Positions 1 to 10,700 of a DNA stretch of 64,000 bases are shown here, piece by piece. This DNA is from Amblyornis subalaris (taxonomy: Eukaryota > Chordata > Aves > Passeriformes > Ptilonorhynchidae), in contig JACAXG010000002.1 of NCBI GenBank assembly GCA_018881555.1, positions 20,101,183 through 20,165,182 on the forward strand, written 5' to 3'. Within the stretch, counting starts at the first letter, position 1. Every line of letters starts with the position of its first letter. A program made the position numbers and the translations under genes. The notes under the pieces are model-generated. The model saw nothing but the letters and a program-made list of their open reading frames with translations. It searched no databases and was not told the origin of the DNA.

Positions 1-1616
1 CACAAATTGCTGGTATCTAGCATGATTAGAGATGAAAGAGCAGGCCGGAAGAATTGCTGNTTTTTTTTTTTTCCTGGAAGTAAAGATAAAACACTTTCCC
101 CTTAAAGGAAAATGTTAGTGTTTCTCAGTTATATTGTTAGGACTTCTTCCATCCTGGAATCTCAGCACATTTTTAGTATTCTGCATCCTCACAGCCGGAA
201 AAAAAAAATCAAAACAAAACAGGGAATAGGGAAAGAAATAGAGATAAGGAAAAATAGGTAAGAAAGTATGGAGCATACAGTTTTGTCCTTTTTAGAAGTC
301 AGTGCTTAAGTTTTTCTTCTCAAAATCCTGTTTGTGTATTTAGCCTGCCTACTCATTCTCCTCACCACTACAGCTCATGGGCATAGCCACAGCAGTAGGC
401 TAAGTTCTTCACTGCTGCAGTGTATCCTCACACATTTCTGATGTGAGCAATGCAGAAATTTTAACTCTGTTTTCAGTTCCATGTGGAGAAAGATCTGTGA
501 GAAATCAGAAAAAAACCACCAAACCCTACCCAAAGAGTTTGAAATAAATGGATAGTGGCCAATAATGTCCTGTTCCAGTGCATATCATCCCGTCTTATTG
601 GTAGAAAATACGTAGAAATCTTATCAATGAAATGAGCTATATAGTAACTCCCAAAGACATAATGAAAGATTTTCCAGAGATCTTAATGAAATGAGGAAAA
701 TTATGAAGATTTATTGATACTGTTGTAATTAGGGGGGACCAGACTCAATTACCACAGTGGAAACAGGTAAAAAAAGGATATAGGTAACTAAAACAGGAGT
801 CACACAGATTTTGAGACAAGTACCAAACCTGTAATCTCTCCAATCCCTTGATGTGTATCCAGTCTTAATGGGATAGGCATTTATTTTCTCCAAAAGTTTT
901 AACATTGTGCTCCCCTCTATCTACATGGATGAGCAGTCTGGAACTCAGAGGAATAAATAACTGAATCTTGGTTGCTGCCTGAGCTCTGTCAGGACATTTC
1001 AAACCTGCCACAGAGGTGCCTAATGAGATCAGGAGAGAGATGCTTTCTGTGTGGATCACACATGCGTGATATGATGGTGAATTCTTTGTGGTTCTTTGGA
1101 CATTTAAATAGCATGATGCAGTTTTTTACATTGTATTTTATCAACTGATTGGTTTATTTCCTAGAAAAAAGATGGATTAAGGGAGGTATATAAATACATG
1201 GTAAAAATGGTATTACTTTATGTAATGCAATTACTACTGCTTACCTTACATACATATGCCTGATTTNTGTATACTAGATGTACGATCAGTACTGCCCTTT
1301 TTGACTTGGAGAGCAAGTTTCATACAAACAAAGAAGTCCCAAAAGGTCTATACACCTTACTGTTGAGGTAAANAAATAGCAAATTTAATAGAAAGGAAGT
1401 AAAATATAACTTATAAAACCATGCTAATGAGGAACTCAATCCACAGAGGGTGAGCTGGAAATATTTGCAATGTTGTTGACACATTTTATAGGCATTTAAA
1501 AACGGACTAAAAGATTAAAAATGGCTGATGATATTTTTTGCTCAAATTTTTTTAAAAAAGTTTTCATTTATAGATCAGTTCTAAGTGAACTAAGTGTGGA
1601 TTCTGAATCAAATGAT
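1..1616. other. non-coding stretch, nothing recognised
   Basis: AT-rich sequence with short poly-A and poly-T runs. Short open frames have no codon-like character or convincing splice sites. I see no repeat family here. It lies far downstream of the stop codon of the minus-strand gene. Confidence 0.5.
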
Positions 1617-1748
1617 CTTTCTCTCTTTTTCTCTTTCTCTTTTTCTTTTTCTTTCTCTTTCTCTTTCTTTCTCTTTCTTTTCTTTCTTTCTTTCTTTCTT
1701 TCCTTTTTCTTTCTTTCCTTTTCTTTCTTTCCTTTTCTTTCTTTTCTT
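1617..1748. repeat. polypyrimidine tract (TTTC/CTTT-rich microsatellite)
   Basis: About 130 bases of almost pure C and T, mostly imperfect tttc and tttctc units. The apparent Phe/Ser-rich open frame through it is a by-product of the repeat, not a gene. Confidence 0.95.
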
Positions 1749-4142
1749 ACTTATATAGACAATTAAATAAATTGGCTACTTTTATGTCTGAGGAACTTAC
1801 ATAAAAATATAACAATATCGATGTCTTCTTCACTATTTTCAAAATGAAACTCCACAATACCTTTAACCTGGGATCTGACTCAATATTGAAATATGGAGGA
1901 GTAGCCCTTATATGAAGATAACAGTTGAAATCACAGACATGAATTAAATAATAGTAATAAAGTCAGCACAATTGCATCCATAAATTTGTCATGTGCTAGG
2001 CATCCTGTAAGGAGACAGACAAAACAGTTGTTATGAAAATATTTTATGATATTTCATTCCTGCAATATGAAAATAGTTAAAAACACCATAAAAGGATTTT
2101 TCTGCTTGACTAAAACAATGGCTGTAAAGCTGAAACAGTGCATGAAATGCANTCAGACTGGAAACTCCTGGAGGGTTAGGTCTGTATATACAATACCAGC
2201 ATGAGCAGAAGCACTTATAAAGATGGGGAGGTTTTTTTGTATTTCAAACATGAGGTACATATAAAATTTGAGTGTCATTTTGAATTTTATCATGAGTGAA
2301 AATTTCTTACTATGAATTGATCCTTTTCTCCCCTCTGTCAGTGCTTATGTCATCAATGCCTCTTGCAGACAGAGGTAGTTTGTAATAGCCTCCCAGATCC
2401 TTGCACCCACTCAGTTTCCATGGCAGGATTGGGTTCTACTTTTTTTCTCATCCTTCAGCTACTATTTTAAGAGTTCATATGACTGTCATCCAGCATTCCA
2501 GAAATCTGTCAAAGCTCAAAGGCAGGAGAGTTTAATGGCAGATAGTTACGAATTGTTATTGCAGTAGAGTTTAAGTTTCAGACTGATAAAAAAAGCTGTT
2601 TTCTCTCTTTCTTTCTGTTTTCTTCTCCTTTTTTATAGGAACCGTGAAAGAATTAGCTTCTACACCCAATCCTCATTATGGAAGTTGTGCTCCTACATGA
2701 TGGTTAAGATCAAATGTTTAGGTCTGGAAGTTCAATAAAGAGCATGATGTTGCATCCCTGAAATTGAAACGCTTTAATTATTTACTTATTTATAGGCATG
2801 AACAGTTACTGGCATAGTAACAAATCTACAGGATTTGGGCAATCAGGTGTCAAATCATCAAGGCTTTAGGCAGCTAGTGTACTTACTGTCTATTCATATT
2901 TGAATAAAATGTTTATTAAGTGACTTCTAATAGCAGATGAATTAATAATAATGTACTTCTTGCACTGAAATGTTGCCAAAATATAAAGGAATATAATGAC
3001 TTGCTATAAATAACCAGATTCTTTCTCATTTTGTCTATTAAATGGATAGGAGATATTAGTAAGAGGCAGAGAACTTCCTCATATCTTAACTCCCATTTAT
3101 CAGTTGAGAATATTGGAATAATAGCATTAAATATATACCATACCTTACCTGCTGTTGCAAGATCTTCTGAATAATTATAAAGTAGAATCTGAAGGGTTTT
3201 TTCANGAATAGTGCAGGAAGTTGGATTTAATGCTGTAATACTTCTTTGAAATATAACATTTTATTTTCTTGTTGCTCTGCGGCACACTGTTCCAGGTTAT
3301 TCAGCAAATCACAGTGAATTGTTCTATTACCTTTCCCTAGCCTGCAAAAAGACATGTCAAAATCTGTTTCAAGAAAGCCTGCCTCTGTCTTTTGAGTCTT
3401 CTTCAAGGTGACTGCCTTCCTCATGCCATCCCCCACAGAACATACCCATTACGGAATCACCANAGTAGAGAAAGCAGTCAACAGCAATGAGCATTAACCC
3501 ACACTTGCACTGATTTCAGTCCAAGAAGTGGCTGGTAACAAGATCATAAGCTAATGCAAACAGGCCCTGAGAGCTAAGAGCTCTGGGGAATAGCTCCCTG
3601 CATCTGTGGTTCCATCAAAATAAATCAGGTTGCACTGCCTAGGAGTAAGTGCAAGATCAAAAAATGCCAGACTAGGGACAGAGAAATGATGATGCAATAG
3701 CAAAAGTGCAATATACACAAAAAAATCCACATAATATGATTTACAAACCAAAAAATCAAAACCAGTCAATAACATTGATGGGTTTTGGATTACAGATAAT
3801 GATCAGTAAACACAGTAAATGTGAATGGTTAAAATTATGATTAACTAAACCATTTAGACGAATCTACAATATGGCTTAAGTTTAAATGGATATTGGTCAT
3901 CAACAATTAAAAAAAAAATAGGATAAATTACTAATGGCAGTGAGCAAGAAGAAAATTTGAGCCTAGTAAAGGATATTGACGGGGTGGGCATGCTAACTAA
4001 CAGCAAACCATGCAGAGGGTGCTGTATCTTTTCCATGCATCCTTATCTAACTATCTTAAAAGTGGTGGTACACCTTAGTATTGGAATATGTGAGAATGAA
4101 GTGACCAATGGGAAAGGCTAATAAGAGCAGGATGCCTTGATA
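1749..4142. other. non-coding stretch, nothing recognised
   Basis: No exon, RNA gene or known repeat could be supported on either strand. It ends at the 4-bp target duplication of the LTR that follows. Confidence 0.45.
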
Positions 4143-4159
4143 TCGTTGATGCCAAAGAG

Positions 4160-4224
4160 ATTTTTGCTTTTATGCTTTTTATATTAGTAGTATTTTTGCT
4201 TTCATNCTTTTTATACATTAGTAG
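4160..4224 (+). repeat. internal tandem duplication in the LTR
   Basis: Two roughly 32-base units follow each other, both reading atttttgcttt...ctttttata...attagtag. The copy at 58974-59526 has one unit, so the duplication is private to this copy and explains part of its extra length. Confidence 0.75.
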
Positions 4225-4643
4225 CCCTATAATCCTGTAGCCCTGTAGCCTTTATCCTACAACTTTGTAAATTCCTAGCTAGCAAATTCCCTATCCCTAT
4301 GCCATAGTCAAAATAGGATTCCTATGTCAACTTATCACCACGAGTGTTCTGGGCACCAGGGACATTTCTCNGTCCCATGTCTCCTAAAAGCCCAAACAAC
4401 AGTAGAGCTAGCAGTGTTAGGGGGGCTTCGGTGGGAAGCTGAAGCAAAGGGGGAATTACCTCATTAACCGTATTTCTAACTGGGAGACTTTTGTCAACTA
4501 CGCTAATTCACTAAAACCCTGTAATAGTAGAAGCTTGAGGGCGCGGACACATGCCTTTTTTACCCTTTTTACCTTTTTATACAACTTACGCTTGCTTGCA
4601 CTGCTGCAAGGGACCGGGCCCAGTTAATGCGAAAGCCGTTGAT

Positions 4644-4660
4644 CCCGGGGGTACCCCGGG
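4644..4660. repeat. perfect GC palindrome inside the LTR
   Basis: cccgggg, a gta spacer, then ccccggg: 7-bp arms around a 3-base spacer in otherwise AT-rich DNA. It lies between the possible TATA region and the polyadenylation region of the LTR. Confidence 0.8.
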
Positions 4661-4764
4661 GAAAAGATTTTGCTTTCTCCATACCCCAAACATAAATTTT
4701 TACTTTTTCTTATCCTCTTATCCGGCCTCAGCCTCTGCTTTTCAAACATATAAGGCGACATCGT

Positions 4765-6774
4765 TGCTGTGAAATTATCAGTGAAACTGAGGTTCATGAT
4801 CTGAATTTTTTCTTCCTGTCCTCAGAAAAAGATTAATTGGTTCTTTCTTTTAAAACAAAGATGTTGATAGACCGGCCATCCAGGAAATGTGAGGCCTGAC
4901 TGGAGAGCAGCTGATTCCTCCTGGTCTGGTCTAGACAGGGATTATTTCTCAACCTTTTGTTTGGCAGAACAGAATTTGATGCTAATTGGGTTATCAGTAG
5001 AAAAAACATAAGTGAGCCTTGCTCTGTAGTCTGAGGAGTGTTAGTTGAAGGTTCAGTTTCCTTTACTCACGCTGGCATCACATTTTGCGTTGAAGACTCA
5101 TCAGATAAGGTACTGAATTCAATGGCCCTTTTTGTATTTACAAATTCATTTTGGAGGTTCCGATTACCTGAATAACCAAAAACCGAAAGGAAGAACTTAC
5201 AGCTGCTCTTAAAGCAGATGTTGCAGCAATTTTGTACATTTTCCTTCTGGTTTTTGTTTTATTGGCATTAACAGTTTTTATGTTTGTATTTGACTGTTTA
5301 TGGGGATATGGAGTTTTCCCTTATGGTGTAATATGCAAGAACACAAGATAGTAGAGAATGGAGGAAGACTGTGGAGAAGATAGGAGGTAGCGGGAAGTCC
5401 TTGGAGATTCCCTGTGCTTTCAGAAGACAGGAAATTATGGCACTGAGTGGTGGAGAGTTTGAAAATGATAATTTTACTATTATTAAACAGACTTAATCAA
5501 AACAAATGGCATGAGTAGCACTGCTAAAGAAGGGGGCAGCTAGACCTAACGGCAGCTGTTTCAGGGACTGGAGAACATCTGTGATATGACCTGAGATTGT
5601 AATAAGAAATAATTTATAAAGTACATTGCACTTCTCACATTATCAACAATTCAAACTACAAGAAAAAGATCTGAAATTACAGCAGCTCAATAAAAGGCCC
5701 AGTATAGGCAAGGTCATTTCTAACTAAGTTCCACAAACATATATGCATGAAAGCATTAATTGTGGAATTCAGTTGTGTTGAGAATTGCATAATTGAGCCG
5801 TAATAATTTTTAAAAACTCATCATTCATTAGTCAAAGTCTATATTTTTTACTATACTGTTTGCAGCTGATTTCAAGGAAAACACTTTGGTTTTTTTAAGA
5901 GCATTTTATAGAAAGATTAATAAGTAGCATAAACAAACATATTTTTTGTATTTACTTCTGTTTGAATATTTTAGAGGAATTAAAAATTTTAGCTGTCATT
6001 TTACTGGAGATATCAATGTAGCAACAGACCTCAATTTTTGTTAGTTTTGATTTTCACTTGTCTTTGCAGCTTGTCATTTTACACTGCTGTTTAATAAATC
6101 AGGAGCAGAAGTAACATCCTAATAAATGACTGATTGTGAATTTAAAGTTCAGAATGAATAGTTGAAATTCGTTTTTTAGGGTACAAAATGGAAAAAAAAC
6201 TTGCAAATAATTTCTGGTAAGGAATACTTAAGAAAGCTTTGTAATCTGCTTTTGAATATTTCATGCAGAAAAAAAAAAAGAGAAAGAAAAAGAAAAATAG
6301 TAGCAAAATCCAGTACATAAATAATTAATTTTGAATTATTCACTCATCTGTATCCTGGTAAGAGGTTAAATATAATTTCACCATGTTGGACCATGATGTG
6401 ATGACATCTAGTGTTGCAATATTGAAATAATCTATTCTATCAGAACATGAAAAAAATCCCAGCAATTTGGTGTTTGAAATGAAGGCTCCCTTCTGACTCA
6501 TTTAATATCTAAGCCTGAGACTAATTTGGAGTGTTTTGTAGCTCTTCCTGATGTTACAAAATACAAAAGTATAATTGAATTCTGCCAGGAAAAAAAAAAA
6601 AAAGAAAAAAGAAAAAAATAAATAAAAAAAAGAAGCATGATTTGATCTGAAAATGCTTTCTGGTCTGCTTGATTCAGTTTTCAGAAATATTTTATATAGA
6701 AGAAACAAAACAACATCAAGTTTTCTGAAAGGATAAAAGCAGCACTGGGGGTTAGCAAATGTCATGTGGTGTTA
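4765..6774. other. non-coding stretch, nothing recognised apart from A-rich runs
   Basis: Intergenic DNA between the LTR and the CR1 pair. It holds an A-rich run at about 6589-6632. I could support no exon or repeat family. Confidence 0.45.
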
Positions 6775-7257
6775 TACTAGTCCAGAGGAGGACCACAAAG
6801 ATGATCAGAGAAATGGAGCACCTCTCCTATGGAGCCAAGCTGAGAGAGTTGGAGTTGTTCAGTCCGGACAAGAGAAGGCTCTCGGCAGACCTTACAGCAC
6901 CTTCCAGTACCTAACCGGGGCTGCAAGAGTGCTGGAGAGGAACTTTTTACATGAGCATGAAGTGATAGGACAAAGGGGATTGGCTTTAAACTGAAAGAGG
7001 GTCGGTTTACTTTAGATATTAGGAAGAAATTCTTTACGGTGAGGGTGCTGAGGCTCTGGAAGAGGTAGCCCAGAGAAGATGTTGATGCCCTATCTCTGGA
7101 AGTGTTCAAGGCCAGGCTGGATGGAACATTTGGACAACAATCTTGGGCATATGGTGTGGTTCTTGGGATGTCCTGTGTGGGCCCAGGATTTGGACTCGAT
7201 GATCCTGATGGGTCCCTTACAACCCAGCATATTCTATGATTCCATGCTTCTATGATT
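6775..7257 (+). mobile_element. CR1 LINE, 3' end (5'-truncated)
   Basis: Begins at the CR1 segment agtccagaggaggaccacaa and runs through the usual 3' part of the reverse-transcriptase ORF (a frame reading roughly RRNSLR) to a terminal gatgatcctgatgggtccct and repeated attctatgattcc-like units. CR1 elements lack a poly-A tail and end in short direct repeats, as seen here. It lies about 180 bases beyond the stop codon of the minus-strand gene, in antisense, and so may sit in its 3' UTR. Confidence 0.95.
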
Positions 7258-7361
7258 TGAGCAATCTGGTCTACGAGAAAGTGTTTGTCCCAATGCCAGG
7301 GGGCTTGGAACTAGATGATCTTTAAGGTTCCTTCCAACCAAACCATTCCATGACTCTATAG
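7258..7361 (+). mobile_element. CR1 LINE 3' tail of a second subfamily
   Basis: Starts gagcaatctggtctacgaga and ends with ggatgatctttaaggttcc-type sequence and attccatgactctatag. This is the 3' terminus of a CR1 subfamily different from the element directly before it, giving two CR1 ends in tandem. Confidence 0.9.
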
Positions 7362-7540
7362 AGTCATAGATTGTCTTGAGCAGCCAATGATCATCGAGGC
7401 ACAGAACGACTTTTGAAATAAAAGTGGTTGTGAAAGAGGCTACAAAAAATTTAAATACTTTAAAATGAACTTTCGTGCACTTAAGTGGCAATAGCTATTA
7501 AAATCAGAGGAAAATTTTCCACTGATTTGGCTGGACTGTA

Positions 7541-7777
7541 TCACATTTCAAGTGTACTGATTTGGCGACTGCTGAGAATTAATGATTCCTTGTCAGTCAG
7601 TAGACTTTTCTGTTCTTGATAATGCTTCAACAGATCTTGATTCTGACATCTGTATTGCATATACTCGCGGCACAATTCCAATATTAAAAATTGAAAATGC
7701 TTTATATTTTGCCATAAGGCTGGTCTGTATAATGGAGATTTAAACCAGTCCAGAATACAAATATAGAAATTCATAGG
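7541..7777 (-). CDS. exon 12, terminal, with stop codon
   Basis: Starts in phase 0 (CCT ATG AAT) and runs 78 codons to TGA at 7541-7543. Encodes PMNFYICILDWFKSPLYR... to ...SSRQISTLEM, with a polar helical stretch (NQDLLKHYQEQKSLLTDKES) near the end. No AATAAA on the minus strand was found in the short stretch before the CR1 elements, so the 3' UTR end is unknown. Confidence 0.76.
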   Translation of the reverse strand, partial: PMNFYICILDWFKSPLYRPALWQNIKHFQFLILELCREYMQYRCQNQDLLKHYQEQKSLLTDKESLILSSRQISTLEM

Positions 7778-10700
7778 CTTTTAAGAAAAGTATTTCTAAA
7801 AATTATGCTCAGGTGTATCAGTGAAACCTAGTTGTACAAAGGCCATTAATATATCAGGGACATTGAAGAACTTACTTTAAATTTTGCACATTTCTCTCTA
7901 TTTTGTTGAATAACAGTGATTCTGCTGAATTGAAGTTTGATCATGGAAAATTTGGAACCATTCAGCAAAGCTGAGCAGAAAACAATTTCATCTTTAAAGA
8001 ATAATATAATTCTTTTGATATAATCAGCAGCACTATCCCAGTGTTTACCGTTAAGTGAATACTTAAGTGCTTTGTTAAATTGAGCTTTAGCTAGCAATGA
8101 AATTAGTACCTACTCACTCAGTTAGACAATAAGAAATGTGTAAAAATAAATACTGAAACTTAGACAAAACCAGTACACCTATGTAAACAAATAGCTTTGT
8201 ATTCAGAAAGAGACAAATGACTTCTCGGCCACTAAATATATCTGACAATATATTGTCTATTTCTTTTAACGAGTTCTAAATTTGTTTTGTTTTGTTTTTT
8301 GATAGCCCTGGCCACTTGTCTGTGCAAACATAGAGATCTAAAAAAACCGCAACCAACCAACCTATTTTGCCTCCAAAAGCCTTGAGTTGTAGAAGATGGA
8401 AAGACATCAAGCACAAACTTCAACTTGAAGACCCAAAAGAAACCACTGTAAATATTAGTCCTACTTTCCTAAACAATAATACCACCCAGAACTGGATGCA
8501 CAGTGGGACCACTGAGTTGCAATTTTTTTCTATTCCTCCTTCTAAATAATGGACAGATTTGGGGGCCTAATTGAGAGCAAAATCCCTTGCATTTGGGTTC
8601 TGGAAATGAGCACACTCTCCTGGAATGGTGAGTTCTGCATTTCGGTTCCTCCTGTCAGTGCAGTTTATGCCAAAGACTTTTTAATTCAAAAAAGAGAAAC
8701 ACCCCCAAAATAGAAAGCATGGCAAGCATAACCTTGTTACAATCTATCAGTTTTGTCCTTACTACTTTGTGGAGATCATGCAAAGATTTTTCTTTGTATT
8801 TTCTATTTCGTCTGTATAGCAATATAGTAGGCAAAAAGATTTTGGACTAGTTAGAACTTCTTGGTGATACAAAAAATATGTATTTCTTACATTCAAGGCT
8901 TTTCCCCCACTGTTATTTAGTCAGAACACAAAACAGAAAGTATTTTATGTCAAAACTGATCAAGGTACTTTTGTTTTTACTTCCACATTTATTTCAGTTT
9001 CCATTCCTAAAGTCGGCAATTACATGAATCAATCATATATGCAGACAGACCTTGCTTGAAAAATTGGTCTAGAAATTGTCTTTGAGTTCAAAGCACAAAG
9101 TCCGCAGCTTCTTTTCTGGAAGTGCCTTCAATGAAAATGCTACAATTGTCAGCAACAAAAACAATGGGTTTTGAGAACTTATGTGCAATCTCAAAGACAA
9201 GATTTTTATGATTAGAAAAGCTAGTTCCCCGAACACTTATGGTTTCATTTTGCCAAGTTATGACACATATCAGCACCTAAGTAACATGTTTTGATATTTT
9301 TGAAATAAAATACCAACACACTTACTTACATGCACCATTCAGTGTATTAAGCTTATATTTGTATGACTTCAGTAGCTTGAGATATCAGAATGTGATAATT
9401 AATGTAATGCAAAATTAAATAAATTATTAAAAATTTTAATTTATTGCATAAATTTATTGCATAAATAATTAATATGATTATACCAGTTCACTCACAAGTT
9501 GATATAGAAATTGTAGTATTCTGCGTTATGTGGAGAAGCACAGTAGCATTTGAAAGGACTTGCTTGTGCTATGTACATGCAAAGAGATGTGTTAATGTTG
9601 ATGATTCTACTGCTCAAGGTGTCTTTTGGACATATTTTGTGCTTTATGTTGCCTGTGATATTTCTTCAATAAAGCAAGGGGGTTTTGTTTGTTGGTTTGT
9701 TTTGTTTTTGTTTTTGTTTTTTTAATTTTTTATTTTTATTTTTGCTATTCAATTTTTATTTTAGTATGCTTTGTCTCTCAAAAATTTACTCCAGGCATCT
9801 GAGTCTGGCAATCACTTCACAAGCTCAGTTTGCCAAAAAGTTTAATACTGATTCTCTAGTACTTGCCAGAAATTGTTTGCTATGCAGGTGATGAAACATT
9901 ATCTTACTGATTGGTTCAAGCCCAGTTCATTTTCATTCTGATTTTTGTCTTGATAACAGTGTATAGAAAACGTAAGCTAAAGCCTTCAGGGGGTTAACCA
10001 GCTTGATAGTCCAGACAGTAACATGCTGCCAGTTATTTCCTTATTCTCTTGCTTCTATTATTCTTTCTGCTTTTAATGGCAGGTTGATCTCTTAATCTTG
10101 AAAAATGGGAATGCAGTATAAACAGTCATCTGTGGAGAAACTGAATGTGCTTGAACTTGCTCAAACAGCAAGAATTTTTTCACCTTAATTTAAAGTTGGG
10201 CTAATGTGCATAGTTCTAGAAGTATCTTCTTTAGTGCTTCTACAGCATTAACATTCATGTGATGAAGGTGGAAAGAGAACACTACCATTTGCAACATTTA
10301 TTTTCTATATACTCTGTATTCCTAGCAGCAAAAGAAATTATCATAAAGGGACAAAAAAGGAAAAAGCAATGAAGCAGGACTATGCCTTGCCCACCAGTGT
10401 GCTCCAAAGAGGGCACGGGTTCATTCTCAGAGTCTGAAATAGCAAGGAATGAAATGTGAAACTGAAGTCTAAGAGTTTCAAAGTAAATATGAGAAAAACT
10501 TTTCATTACTCTGGTTTGCTATAGTCAAATTATGTCAAATTTTCCTACAGCTGGAATTACACAACTGCCATCAAATGGCTGCAAGTTGCAGGATTCCTAA
10601 ACAGTGCCATATCAGGGTAATTTTTGGAAAAAAATTCAAACTTTTTTCGATGTGTGTTGTGTTGACCCTGGCCAGCAACTAAGCAGTCACCCGTCACTTG

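Larger units (their letters stand above)
4147..4760 (+). mobile_element. solo LTR, family A, plus orientation
   Basis: A 614-bp solo LTR of an endogenous retrovirus. It starts TGATGCCA and ends GGCGACA, and is flanked by a perfect 4-bp duplication, tcgt, at 4143-4146 and 4761-4764. A second copy of the family lies in reverse at 58974-59526. The two share long blocks, such as the segment around actaaaaccctrtaatagta and the 3' block ending ccggcctcarcctctgcttt. A 4-bp duplication is known for gammaretrovirus-like (ERV1) elements, but I infer only LTR class, not a named family. A CATAAA at about 4690 stands where the other copy has AATAAA. No internal retroviral genes flank it. Confidence 0.85.

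Noticed and set aside
4551..4772. 73-codon plus-strand open frame
   Set aside because: It lies inside the family A LTR and has no relation to a gene.
9410..9480. AT-rich direct and inverted repeats (ttattgcataaa twice)
   Set aside because: Too AT-rich and short to separate from chance. No transposon ends or target duplication seen.
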